Source: CAIVPM01 sp049242865 (GTDB taxonomy: Bacteria > Bacteroidota > Bacteroidia > Chitinophagales > Chitinophagaceae). Taken from it: a DNA stretch of 23,788 nucleotides. Positions 1 to 8,421 of this stretch are shown piece by piece (the first letter of the stretch is position 1; every line of letters begins with the position of its first letter). The position numbers were made by a program, and so were the translations under genes. The DNA is taken from contig JBMLOR010000268.1 of the NCBI GenBank assembly GCA_049242865.1, forward strand, positions 1-23,788, read 5' to 3'. The notes under the pieces are model-generated. The model was not told where the DNA came from. It made no database searches and saw only the letters and a list, made by a program, of their open reading frames with translations.

Positions 1-51
1 TACTAAACATTTAAAACTAATTAACAATACTAGCAAGCCTATTTTTCTCAT
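1..51 (-). CDS. N-terminus of a probable exported protein (cut by window edge)
   Basis: An ATG read leftwards from position 51 opens 17 uninterrupted codons to the window edge, giving MRKIGLLVLLISFKCLV. A basic n-region (RK) followed by a hydrophobic stretch looks like the start of a signal peptide or a membrane anchor. A near-consensus -7 element (TACATTTA, minus strand, about 76-69) lies 17 bp before the start, at the same spacing as the promoters of better-supported genes in this window. The rest of the protein is outside the window, so no function can be given. The sequence is short and could be chance. Confidence 0.45.
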   Translation of the reverse strand, partial: MRKIGLLVLLISFKCLV

Positions 52-479
52 TACAGTAATTTTAAGTTATAAATGTAGGAAATTTTTAAAAATAAATTTG
101 CTATGGCAGCATAATACTAGTTGGTGTAGGGCATTAAATACAACTACTTTAAGTAAATAGTTAGCTTGTTATTAAATTATAAAATAAAAATGGTTGGAAA
201 CACCCGATGGATAAAAAATTGAATAAAACTGTTTGCCGATTAACTAGCATTGATAATTATTAATGAATTTTTGATGATTAATCAACTTACTCCAATACTG
301 TAAAGCAAATAATGTTAAAGAATAAATTTTATACAAACTAATAATTATTTGTTTAACCACACAATACATGCTTAACAGTAATCAATATATTTGTTGAAAT
401 CTCTATTAAAATAGAATGAATGATTATACACTTTATGTTTTGAATATTAAAATCATAATTAACCATAATTTATTTTACC
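52..479. other. Divergent AT-rich spacer without a recognised gene
   Basis: This 428-bp stretch lies between the leftward partial gene and the rightward DUF2075 gene. I see no credible ORF, tRNA or terminator. It contains small AT-rich palindromes, for example TTGAT-GATTA-ATCAA near 272-286. A degenerate -7-like element (TATGTTTTG, one base longer than TAnnTTTG) at 434-442 could serve the gene at 480. Confidence 0.4.
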
Positions 480-2459
480 ATGCTTAACGCTTACTATTCG
501 AATACAATTAATGGTTTTAGTAATGATACCTTAGAACATATTATTGGATGTATTACTAAAAATAACAAATTCGATATTAGCTCTAATACAATAGATGCTT
601 GGCAAGAAGAAATAATCATTTTAAAAAACCAAATAAAATCTTTTAGCGGTGAAATACATTTCGAATTCTCAGTTCCTAGAATGGGTAAAAGAATAGATTG
701 CCTATTAATTATAAATAACATAGTTTTTATTCTGGAGTTTAAAGTTGGTGAGACTGAGTTTCATTCGTATCATAAGGATCAAGTTTGGGACTATGCCCTT
801 GATTTAAAAAACTTTCATAAGCCAAGTCATGATGCCTTTTTAATACCAATTTTAATAGCTACACAAGCAGAAAAAAGTTTTACTGAAATTAGTTTTACAT
901 CTCATAACGATAAACTAGCTTCTCCTATTTTAATAGGAAAAAATGAGATTTTTTATACGATTAAGCGATGTTGTGAATTATTGCAAGAAGAAACTTTTTC
1001 TTTTAATGAAAATTATCTATTTGGAAGTTATTCTCCAACACCAACTATTGTAGAGGCTGCAGTTAAACTTTACAGTGAACATACTGTGGAGGATATCACA
1101 AGAAGTGATGCAGATGCAAAAAATTTAAAAGAAACAACAGACACAATAACACATACAATTGAATTTGCTAAATCTAACAACAAAAAAATAATTTGCTTTG
1201 TAACTGGTGTGCCAGGTGCAGGTAAAACATTAGTTGGTTTGAAAGTTGCAACTACACACCTTGATAAATCAAAAGGCAATACAAGTGTTTTTCTTTCTGG
1301 CAATGCCCCACTTGTATCGATATTGCAGGAGGCTTTAACAAGAGATAAAGTTGAAAGAGAAAAACAAAAAGGAAACAAAATAACTAAATCAACTGCAAAA
1401 GAGGGAGTTAAAGCTTTTATACAAATAATACATCACTATAGAGATGCTTATTTAATTGATAAAAAAGCCCCTTATGATCATGTAGCAATTTTTGATGAAG
1501 CACAAAGAGCTTGGAATAAAGAACAGACTATTGATTTTATGAAGAAGAAAAAGGGCCAGCCAAACTTTAACTGGTCAGAGCCAGAATTCTTAATTTCATG
1601 TTTAGATAGGCATGACGATTGGGCAGTTATTGTTTGTTTAGTTGGAGGAGGCCAAGAAATTAATACAGGAGAAGCTGGAATCTCTGAATGGATATTTGCA
1701 ATTTCAAATTCATTTCCTCATTGGGAAATAAAAATTTCTCCAAACTTAATTGATAAAGAATATGATGCAAATAAAGCACTTGAACTTGCAAAACTAAATT
1801 GCAAACTAACATTCGATGAAGATTTACATTTATCAGTATCAATGCGTTCATATAGAGCCGAAAATGTTTCAAAATTTGTAAAACAACTTTTGGATATTGA
1901 TGTTGAAAATGCAAAAAGTACACTAAACGAGGTATTAAAAAATTATCCAATTGTACTAACTAGAGATTTATCGAAAGCAAAAGGTTGGTTAAAAGAAAAA
2001 GCAAGGGGAAGTGAAAGATACGGAATTGTTGTATCGTCTCAAGCCCAAAGGTTAAGACCGTTAGCAATTGATGTAAGAGTAGCCACTAATCCAGTAAACT
2101 GGTTTTTAGATGGCAAAAATGATGTACGATCTTCCTATTATCTTGAGGATGTTGCAACAGAATTTCAAGTGCAAGGTTTAGAATTGGATTGGGCATGCAT
2201 AACTTGGGATGGAGATTTTAGATATGGTAACAAAGCATGGAATACTTATTCGTTTGTTGGGAGTAAATGGCAAAATATTCATAAAACTGAACGAAAAAAA
2301 TACTTATTAAATGCATATCGTGTTTTGTTAACAAGAGCAAGACAAGGGATGATAATTGTAGTTCCTAATGGTAATAACGAAGATGCCACTAGATTAGCAG
2401 AATACTATGATACAACTTATTTTTATTTAGAAAGTTTAGGAATTCCGGTTTTGAAATAA
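480..2459 (+). CDS. PD-(D/E)XK nuclease plus DUF2075 P-loop helicase/ATPase
   Basis: This 659-aa protein joins two modules. The N-terminal part carries a PD-(D/E)XK-like signature: D73, then after a beta-strand E86-F-K88, followed by a helix with a DQVWDYA motif. The second part is a superfamily 1-like P-loop NTPase of the DUF2075 type. It has Walker A GVPGAGKT (243-250), Walker B with FDEAQ (338-342), a SMRSY motif in the middle, and an arginine-rich C-terminal motif RVLLTRAR (614-621) resembling helicase motif VI. All key residues are present, so it is probably active. The family is predicted to act on nucleic acid. Relatives occur alone and in defence-type contexts, but the natural substrate is unknown to me. 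No partner gene adjoins it: the left neighbour is divergent and alanine dehydrogenase on the right has its own promoter. Base composition resembles its neighbours. A role in phage defence or DNA repair is inference. Confidence 0.82.
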   Translation: MLNAYYSNTINGFSNDTLEHIIGCITKNNKFDISSNTIDAWQEEIIILKNQIKSFSGEIHFEFSVPRMGKRIDCLLIINNIVFILEFKVGETEFHSYHKDQVWDYALDLKNFHKPSHDAFLIPILIATQAEKSFTEISFTSHNDKLASPILIGKNEIFYTIKRCCELLQEETFSFNENYLFGSYSPTPTIVEAAVKLYSEHTVEDITRSDADAKNLKETTDTITHTIEFAKSNNKKIICFVTGVPGAGKTLVGLKVATTHLDKSKGNTSVFLSGNAPLVSILQEALTRDKVEREKQKGNKITKSTAKEGVKAFIQIIHHYRDAYLIDKKAPYDHVAIFDEAQRAWNKEQTIDFMKKKKGQPNFNWSEPEFLISCLDRHDDWAVIVCLVGGGQEINTGEAGISEWIFAISNSFPHWEIKISPNLIDKEYDANKALELAKLNCKLTFDEDLHLSVSMRSYRAENVSKFVKQLLDIDVENAKSTLNEVLKNYPIVLTRDLSKAKGWLKEKARGSERYGIVVSSQAQRLRPLAIDVRVATNPVNWFLDGKNDVRSSYYLEDVATEFQVQGLELDWACITWDGDFRYGNKAWNTYSFVGSKWQNIHKTERKKYLLNAYRVLLTRARQGMIIVVPNGNNEDATRLAEYYDTTYFYLESLGIPVLK

Positions 2460-2573
2460 ACTACTAAAATCACTAAAAAAATTGTACTACATAATTACAT
2501 CATTTCATGAAGCCCTAACCTTCTTCCTTTCTCCATCCCCAAACATTTACCCTTACATTTTGCTGGCTTCACT

Positions 2574-2581
2574 TACCTTTG
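2574..2581 (+). promoter_or_regulatory. Promoter -7 element for alanine dehydrogenase
   Basis: TACCTTTG matches the Bacteroidota -7 consensus TAnnTTTG exactly and ends 23 bp before the ATG at 2605. No -33 TTTG is seen at the usual spacing; the nearest, at 2559-2562, is too close. Confidence 0.6.
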
Positions 2582-2604
2582 AAATAATTTAAAAACACTG
2601 CTGC

Positions 2605-3819
2605 ATGTCTTCTACAAAACCTGTTATTACAACTTCTTTTAACTACGAAACATTAGAGGAAAAGCTAGATATTAAACCTAAAGGAGCTAAATTACATATT
2701 GGTATTCCTAAAGAAACAGCTTTCCAAGAAAATAGAGTTGGCCTAACGCCTGATGCTGTGGGTGTTTTAACGAGTAATGGTCATGCTGTAACTGTGGAGC
2801 ATCATGCAGGAGAGGCTAGTCATTACACCAATAAAGATTACACTGAGGCAGGTGCTTCAATTGCATTTAATCATGAAGATGTTTTTAAAGCTCCCATCTT
2901 GGTAAAAAGTGCTCCCATTGTTGAGGACGATTTACCTATGTTGCAACTTAATCAAACCATCATTTCTCCCATTCATTATAGTGCCTTACAACAAAATGTG
3001 GTGCAAAAAATGATGGAGAAAAAAATTACTGCTCTAAGTTTTGAGAACCTTAAAGATGATAGTGGCACTTATCCTATAGTACGTAGCATGAGTGAAATTG
3101 CTGGTAGTGCTGTAATGCTAATTGCTGGCCAATATTTAAGTAGTTTTAATAATGGTAAAGGGGTTTTGTTGGGTGGTATTAGTGGTATTCCTCCTACTAA
3201 AGTAGTTATTATTGGGGCAGGTATTGTGGGTGAGTTTGCTACACGTAATGCCTTGGCTTTAGGAGCTAGTGTAAAAGTGTTTGATAATAATGTAAGCAGG
3301 TTAAAACAATTGCAAAATAATTTAGGGCAACGTGTATGGACTAGTGTTTTAGAGCCTCGTATTTTAAGCAAGCAACTTAAAACTTGTGAAGTAGCTGTAG
3401 GTGCTATGAGTAATGAATTTGGTAGAGCCCCTGTGGTGGTTTCTGAAGAAATGGTAGCTGCTATGCGACCAGGTAGTATTATTATTGATGTGGCTATAGA
3501 CCGTGGTGGATGCTTTGAAACAAGTGAACTTACTAGCCATCAAAAACCAATTTTTGTGAAGCACGATGTTATTCACTATGGTGTGCCAAATATTCCAAGT
3601 GGTTTTGCACGTACTGCTAGCCAAGCTATTAGTAATGTATTAATGCCATTATTACTAAACATTAGTGAAGAAGGTGGTATCGAAGAAATTGTATGGCACA
3701 ACTTTAATGTTCGCGAAGGCATATATATGTTTAAAGGCTCACTAACGGATTTGTATATGAGCCAAAAATTCGATTTAAAATATACCGATCTTAATTTATT
3801 GATTGCAAGTAGAAGGTAA
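2605..3819 (+). CDS. ald: Alanine dehydrogenase
   Basis: Catalyses reversible NAD-dependent oxidative deamination of L-alanine to pyruvate and ammonium in the cytoplasm. The 404-aa protein has the AlaDH/PNT N-terminal motif GIPKE...ENRV (33-45, with R44), K101 and H124 matching the pyruvate-binding Lys and catalytic His of the family, a Rossmann GAGIVG (204-209), the DVAIDRGG segment with D299, and a HYGVPNIPS motif near the C-terminal part. It carries about 28 extra N-terminal residues compared with classical 370-aa enzymes, which I believe is common in Bacteroidota. NAD(P) transhydrogenase alpha subunit is the main alternative, but the catalytic residues and length favour Ald. It has its own promoter at 2574 and appears monocistronic. 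Its stop lies 9 bp from that of the converging GH16 gene, with no terminator between them. Confidence 0.9.
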   Translation: MSSTKPVITTSFNYETLEEKLDIKPKGAKLHIGIPKETAFQENRVGLTPDAVGVLTSNGHAVTVEHHAGEASHYTNKDYTEAGASIAFNHEDVFKAPILVKSAPIVEDDLPMLQLNQTIISPIHYSALQQNVVQKMMEKKITALSFENLKDDSGTYPIVRSMSEIAGSAVMLIAGQYLSSFNNGKGVLLGGISGIPPTKVVIIGAGIVGEFATRNALALGASVKVFDNNVSRLKQLQNNLGQRVWTSVLEPRILSKQLKTCEVAVGAMSNEFGRAPVVVSEEMVAAMRPGSIIIDVAIDRGGCFETSELTSHQKPIFVKHDVIHYGVPNIPSGFARTASQAISNVLMPLLLNISEEGGIEEIVWHNFNVREGIYMFKGSLTDLYMSQKFDLKYTDLNLLIASRR

Positions 3820-3828
3820 TGGGCAAGG

Positions 3829-5742
3829 TTATTGTTTAATTACTTTATGCACTTGTCCTTCGCTCGTTTTTAATATATACAAACCACTATTAAGGTTGCC
3901 TATATTAATTGTAAAATTGCTTGATGCTACTTTAGTTGAGTAAAGTATAATACCATTAATATCAGTTAGCATTATGGTGTTTCCTATGGTTGCATTACTT
4001 ATGTTCAATACATTTTTTGATGGATTTGGATAAACCGTGAATTCATTTTCGGGCTGATTTAATCTTACTTGTTGAATATCACTATATTTTACTTTACCAT
4101 CTTTATCAACACTTTGTAGCCTATAATAAAGTTTTGTATTGGTAATGCTATTTGCTAACAACTCTGTAAACGAATAATTATTATTAGCTTCATTTTTAGC
4201 TTTAATTTTTGCAATAGGCAAAAATTCAATTCCATTAGTACTTTGTGTAACATTAAAATAATCAACATTTACTTCATTCGTAGTTGCCCATTGATGTTCA
4301 ATAGTTTTTTTACCTTTTAAAGCAACATTGTAGTTGGTAAAGCTTAGTGGCAATGGTGAACCTTGCTGATACACTCTTACATAATCAACTTCCATAGCAC
4401 TTTGTACAAAGCCACTCGTAACCCTTGGCTCTATGGCTACATTTAATAGTAAATATTGCTCAGCATCAAAAGGCCAGGTATATATATTTTTTGTTGATGG
4501 GTTGTAGCTAAAATGATTAATGCCATCTACACTAAAAGTAATTCTTTGTGCATTCCAATCCACTGCATACACATGAAATTCGGAAGAAACTGTGTTGTTT
4601 GTTTGAGCATTAGTTACATATTGCCCTGCATTTAAATTGCCATTTACCGGAAAATGCACAGCACTTGAAATTACATTTTGATTTGCACCCCAATGTTCCA
4701 TAATATCAATTTCTCCACAAGCAGGCCAATTAGTAGTTCCATGTGTTGGATACCAAAATGCACCAGGCTCATTAATATTTTTTCCAAGCATCCAAATGGC
4801 AGGCCATGTTCCTGCACCTACAGGTAGTTTTGCCCTTACTTCTACCCTGCCATATTTAAATGCAAATTTTGAATTTAATCTTGCTGATGTAAATTGTTTG
4901 GTTTGTGCCTGACTGGTAAAAGATTCTCTTTTTGCTACAATGCTTAAGTTTCCATTGCTTAAAAAAGAATTGGTAGTACTATTTGTATAATGTTGCAACT
5001 CGTTGTTATACCAACTTACCCCATTAGGTAGTTGTGTTTGATGAAACCATTTTTGAGCATCCACTGCACCACTTCCTGTAAATTCATCACTCCATACTAA
5101 ATTATTAAAAGTAGATAATGCTCCACTGTATAAAAAATCGTCGATATAAGCAAGTACATTAGCATTGTTGTTTTCGCCATTAATCTGAATTAATACTCTA
5201 TTAAAATCCCATCTTGCCAATGGATTTAAAGATCCTGGATTCATGTTTATAAAAGGATCAGTTGCAAAATCAAATGTTATAGTTTGCCATTGATTTAAAA
5301 CAATTGGCTTAATTATTTCACATTGTGTTTGCCAAGGTGCAGCTAATAAACCATTTTGTAGTTTTAATGAAATTTGATTGGTTACTGAACCTGTAATTCC
5401 ACTTGAAGGAACATAAAGTTTTAAAGTAAATTGACTACTAGTAGCTAAATTAAAACTAAACTTAGTATCAAAACGAACGTTAGCATATTGCCCACCAACA
5501 TCTGCATATCTTAAAACTTTCGACGATGTGTTTATGCCTACTTGAACAGGATTTGCAAAATTTCTATCTATGTTGCAATCATCACCAAACCAAGTATCTA
5601 TATTACCTGTACCTTCAAAATTGTCAATGGCAGTTTGCGAGGTAGAGTACAAAGTTGAGAATACAAACAACAGTATACAACTGCATTTTCTTACAATATT
5701 TTTTTTGGTTTTATGCATTGATAGAACGTTTTTGAGAAACAT
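3829..5742 (-). CDS. Secreted GH16 family beta-glucanase-like hydrolase with T9SS sorting domain
   Basis: This 637-aa exported enzyme probably cleaves beta-1,3- or mixed-linkage glucans (laminarinase/lichenase type) outside the cell. An N-terminal signal peptide ends near STSQ. A beta-rich, probably carbohydrate-binding segment (about 40-210) precedes the GH16 domain (about 217-460). That domain begins WSDEF and contains the catalytic EIDIME motif, with nucleophile E344, D346 and acid/base E349. The C-terminal part holds a fibronectin-like segment and a type A T9SS sorting domain (VYPNPS...). An alternative start is M9 at 5718, which gives a more classical signal peptide (MHKTKKNIVRK followed by a hydrophobic core). 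I keep the longer form only because neither is decided by a promoter. The exact glucan cannot be told from the sequence. The gene stands alone, without SusC/SusD neighbours. Confidence 0.88.
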   Translation of the reverse strand: MFLKNVLSMHKTKKNIVRKCSCILLFVFSTLYSTSQTAIDNFEGTGNIDTWFGDDCNIDRNFANPVQVGINTSSKVLRYADVGGQYANVRFDTKFSFNLATSSQFTLKLYVPSSGITGSVTNQISLKLQNGLLAAPWQTQCEIIKPIVLNQWQTITFDFATDPFINMNPGSLNPLARWDFNRVLIQINGENNNANVLAYIDDFLYSGALSTFNNLVWSDEFTGSGAVDAQKWFHQTQLPNGVSWYNNELQHYTNSTTNSFLSNGNLSIVAKRESFTSQAQTKQFTSARLNSKFAFKYGRVEVRAKLPVGAGTWPAIWMLGKNINEPGAFWYPTHGTTNWPACGEIDIMEHWGANQNVISSAVHFPVNGNLNAGQYVTNAQTNNTVSSEFHVYAVDWNAQRITFSVDGINHFSYNPSTKNIYTWPFDAEQYLLLNVAIEPRVTSGFVQSAMEVDYVRVYQQGSPLPLSFTNYNVALKGKKTIEHQWATTNEVNVDYFNVTQSTNGIEFLPIAKIKAKNEANNNYSFTELLANSITNTKLYYRLQSVDKDGKVKYSDIQQVRLNQPENEFTVYPNPSKNVLNISNATIGNTIMLTDINGIILYSTKVASSNFTINIGNLNSGLYILKTSEGQVHKVIKQ

Positions 5743-6149
5743 TATTTTAATTAGAATGTTAAAATTGGTGAATATATAACTATAATCATAAACAACTAAA
5801 ATAAATAAGTAGTTGTACTATTTGCGAATCTTTTTTTGCAGAAACCTATTTTCTACAATTTATTATATTTCAGTTATAATTATAATTAACTTTTTTAAGT
5901 GGTAGTTATTAGAATTCAACTTCTTAAATCAACTAAATAATGGTGTTTACTCAACTTCGCTTATTTCAGAATAGCATAACCTATAGAATTGTATAGTTGT
6001 TGCAAGTAAAGATTGTATGCTTAAAAAAACAAACCCGCATTGTGCAATGCGGGCTTATTTAAACAAAATCAAAAAATCATGAAAACCAAACACAAATTTA
6101 TAGATAAGTTTGAGACTACAAAGTCTAAAACTTAAATTTTCCTTATAAT
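5743..6149. other. Spacer between secY end and GH16 start
   Basis: This 407-bp stretch holds the secY terminator (6023-6054) and a second hairpin closer to secY. The arms of that hairpin are AAGTTTGAGACT at 6106-6117 and AGTCTAAAACTT at 6122-6133, 12 bp with one mismatch and an ACAA loop. No convincing gene is present, and I could not find a TAnnTTTG element on the minus strand for the GH16 gene. Confidence 0.5.
6023..6054 (-). terminator. Rho-independent terminator after secY
   Basis: On the minus strand the arms CCCGCATTG and CAATGCGGG (6034-6053) form a GC-rich stem, followed by TTTGTTTTTTT. It lies about 100 bp past the secY stop and marks the end of the ribosomal protein transcript. Confidence 0.88.
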
Positions 6150-7529
6150 TTATACAACAGCTGTTGGTACTTCTGGTGTTCCTTGACGACCTTGTACTCT
6201 TCCACTACTCATAAGACCATCGTATTTTTTCATCAACAAATATGTTTCAATTTGTTGTAGAGTATCAAGTATTACACCAACCATGATTAATAAACTTGTA
6301 CCACCAAAGAATGTGCTAAATTCTTGTGAACTTACAAAAGAACTTGCTCCAAATTTCATGCTCATAAATCCTGGTAAAATACCTACAATAGCTAAGAAGA
6401 TTGCTCCAGGTAAAGTAATTCTATCCATTACAGCACCAATATAATCTGCAGTTGGTTCTCCAGGTTTAACACCAGGAATAAATCCATTACTACGTTTTAA
6501 ATCTTCTGCAATTTGTTTTGGATTAAATATTAAAGCAGTGTATAAGAAAGTGAAAGCAATAACCATTACACTGTAAATAACCATATACCAAACGTTGCTA
6601 TGATCGCTAAAAATTCTTACAATTCCCTTAGCAGAATCCATATTGGTAAAGCTAAACAAAGTTGGTATAAACATAATTGCTTGAGCAAAAATGATAGGCA
6701 TTACACCTGCACTGTTTACTTTTATTGGTAAAAAGTTTCTTGCTCCACCAAAATCTCTATTGCCCACAATTTGTTTTGCATAGTTTAAAGGAATTTGACG
6801 TACCCCTTGCACTAACAATATTAAACCAAATATGATAACAATTAAGATTACAATTTCTAAAGTGAAGCCTAGTAAACCACCTGCACCTCTTTCGAATTTT
6901 GAGTTAAACTCTTTTAAAATACTTGCTGGTAATCTGCTTAAGATACCTACCATGATAATAATTGAAGTACCGTTGCCTAAACCTTTATCTTGTATTTTTT
7001 CACCCAACCACATTACAAACAAAGTACCTGCAGTAAGAGTAATTACTGTGATAAATGTAAACAATGGACCAGTAATTAATATTGCAGAAGCATAAGGCCC
7101 AGTTGGATTAGTTAAAAATGCTACGTATGCAGTAGCTTGAAAAGCAGTTACAATTACAGTAAGGTAACGAGTCCATTGTGTAATTTTCTTTCTACCAGTT
7201 TCCCCTTCTTTTTGAATTTTTTGTAATTGAGGCACTAAAATAGTCATCAACTGCATAAAAATAGAAGCAGAGATATATGGCATAATTCCCAAAGCAAAAA
7301 TAGAAGCTTGAGAAAATGAACCTCCAGCAAAAGCATCAAATAATCCTAAAATACCTTTAGAACCTTTGTTAGCTGCATCAGCCAAAGATGCATTGTTGGC
7401 ATCAATTCCTGGGAGTACAATGTGTGAACCTACTCTATAAATAAGAACTAATAAAAGAGTGTAAATAATTTTCTTTTTTAGTTCTTCTATCTCCCAAATA
7501 TTTTTTAATGTTTGTATTAATTTTTTCAC
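6150..7529 (-). CDS. secY: Protein translocase subunit SecY
   Basis: Central channel of the SecYEG translocon in the inner membrane. It passes unfolded proteins to the periplasm and inserts membrane proteins. The 459-aa product has about ten hydrophobic membrane segments and the SecY signature around GIMPYISASIFMQ (near residue 84). It also has the expected cytosolic loops, including the KRSNGFIPG-like segment before TM8, and a GLMSSGR C-terminal tail. It is the last gene of the cluster, 81 bp after rplO. A terminator-like hairpin in that spacer may reduce its expression relative to the ribosomal proteins. The usual followers (infA, rpmJ, rpsM) are absent and a terminator comes next. Confidence 0.97.
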   Translation of the reverse strand: MKKLIQTLKNIWEIEELKKKIIYTLLLVLIYRVGSHIVLPGIDANNASLADAANKGSKGILGLFDAFAGGSFSQASIFALGIMPYISASIFMQLMTILVPQLQKIQKEGETGRKKITQWTRYLTVIVTAFQATAYVAFLTNPTGPYASAILITGPLFTFITVITLTAGTLFVMWLGEKIQDKGLGNGTSIIIMVGILSRLPASILKEFNSKFERGAGGLLGFTLEIVILIVIIFGLILLVQGVRQIPLNYAKQIVGNRDFGGARNFLPIKVNSAGVMPIIFAQAIMFIPTLFSFTNMDSAKGIVRIFSDHSNVWYMVIYSVMVIAFTFLYTALIFNPKQIAEDLKRSNGFIPGVKPGEPTADYIGAVMDRITLPGAIFLAIVGILPGFMSMKFGASSFVSSQEFSTFFGGTSLLIMVGVILDTLQQIETYLLMKKYDGLMSSGRVQGRQGTPEVPTAVV

Positions 7530-7572
7530 AAATAATTTTTTGTCTTAGTAATTTTCTATTAGTCTTAAAATC

Positions 7573-7596
7573 AAAAAGGTGCATTTTAAATGCACC
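7573..7596 (-). terminator. Terminator-like hairpin between rplO and secY
   Basis: On the minus strand GGTGCATTT and AAATGCACC (7578-7596) form a near-perfect palindrome (7-9 bp stem). It is followed directly by TTTTT (7577-7573). It begins 15 nt past the rplO stop and precedes secY, so it may be a partial terminator within the operon. Confidence 0.6.
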
Positions 7597-7610
7597 GCAA
7601 ATATGGGAAA

Positions 7611-8060
7611 TTATTTTACAATTTCAACGGTTCCTCCAGAAGCTTCTATGGCTGCTTTAGCTTTATCGCTTATGGCGTTTACTTTAAATGTTAAGCTTGC
7701 CTTTAGTTCGCCATTACCTAAAATCTTCACTTTGTCTGTACGGCTTATTAAACCATTCATGTAAAGATTTTCTAATGAAAATTCAGAAAAGCTATATTTT
7801 TCGTTTAATTGTTCAATTTGTCCTAAGTTAAATACAACGTATTCAATACGTCCTGCATTTTTAAATCCACGTTTTGGAACTCTACGTTGTAATGGCATTT
7901 GACCACCTTCAAAAGCATTTTTTCTTTGATAACCAGCTCTTGATTGACCACCTTTATTACCTTTTGTAGAAGTTCCTCCTTTACCAGAAGCTTCACCTCT
8001 ACCTAATCTTTTTTCTTTGTGTGTACTACCTGCAGCAGGCTTTAGTGTATGTAATTTCAT
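7611..8060 (-). CDS. rplO: Large subunit ribosomal protein uL15
   Basis: Structural protein of the 50S subunit that joins late in assembly and binds 23S rRNA. The 149-aa product opens with MKLHTLKPAAGS, followed by the basic Gly-rich stretch GRGEASGKGGTSTKGNKG typical of L15, and has the globular domain at the C-terminus. It lies between rpmD and secY in standard spc-operon order. The spacer before its start contains a small GGGAA-AATC-TTCCC hairpin (8081-8094). Confidence 0.97.
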   Translation of the reverse strand: MKLHTLKPAAGSTHKEKRLGRGEASGKGGTSTKGNKGGQSRAGYQRKNAFEGGQMPLQRRVPKRGFKNAGRIEYVVFNLGQIEQLNEKYSFSEFSLENLYMNGLISRTDKVKILGNGELKASLTFKVNAISDKAKAAIEASGGTVEIVK

Positions 8061-8156
8061 TTTTTAGATTTTTAACTTACGGGAAAATCTTCCCTCGCTT
8101 ATTTAATTTTTTAGTTTGTAATAGGAATAAAAGAAAATTTTATTTCTATACGAATG

Positions 8157-8336
8157 TTAAAGATTTTCTACTTTAACTAAATGGCTTACTTTATTTACCA
8201 TTCCTAAAATTTGTGGAGTTGCTTCAACTTCTTTAGTTGCGTGCAATTTATTTAAACCAAGAGCAACTAAAGTTTGTTTTTGACGCTCGCTGCGGTCAAT
8301 TCCACTTTTAACTTGAGTTATTTTTATTTTTGACAT
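8157..8336 (-). CDS. rpmD: Large subunit ribosomal protein uL30
   Basis: A 59-aa ORF read from the ATG at 8336 to the TAA at 8157. Its product starts MSKIKITQVKSGIDRSERQK and contains TLVALGLNKL and the region PQILGMVNKVSHLVKV, all diagnostic of bacterial L30. Length matches the family (about 60 aa). Its place between rpsE and rplO is the canonical position. It is a peripheral 50S protein that contacts 23S rRNA. It is short enough to be missed by ORF callers with a length cutoff. Confidence 0.96.
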   Translation of the reverse strand: MSKIKITQVKSGIDRSERQKQTLVALGLNKLHATKEVEATPQILGMVNKVSHLVKVENL

Positions 8337-8348
8337 AACGCTTTTTTA

Positions 8349-8369
8349 TAGTCATTAGTCATTAGTCAT
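8349..8369. repeat. Tandem heptamer in the rpmD-rpsE spacer
   Basis: Three exact copies of TAGTCAT in tandem. They are followed by an inverted pair GCCAATT (8372-8378) and AATTGGC (8397-8403) that could fold into a hairpin in the transcript. Similar period-7 or period-8 tracts occur in other spacers of the cluster. Confidence 0.7.
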
Positions 8370-8421
8370 TGGCCAATTGCATTTTTAAAAATTACTAATT
8401 GGCTATTGAGTAACAACTAAT

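Noticed and set aside
2460..2573. Terminator after the DUF2075 gene
   Set aside because: I found no GC-rich stem with a T-run in this stretch; only weak AT pairing is possible.
6079..6135. 18-codon ORF on the plus strand after the secY terminator
   Set aside because: It is short, lysine-rich and made mostly of the arms of a hairpin, with no promoter or family likeness.
8341..8410. CRISPR-like direct repeats
   Set aside because: The units are only 7 bp, directly abutting, with no spacers, and there are no cas genes.
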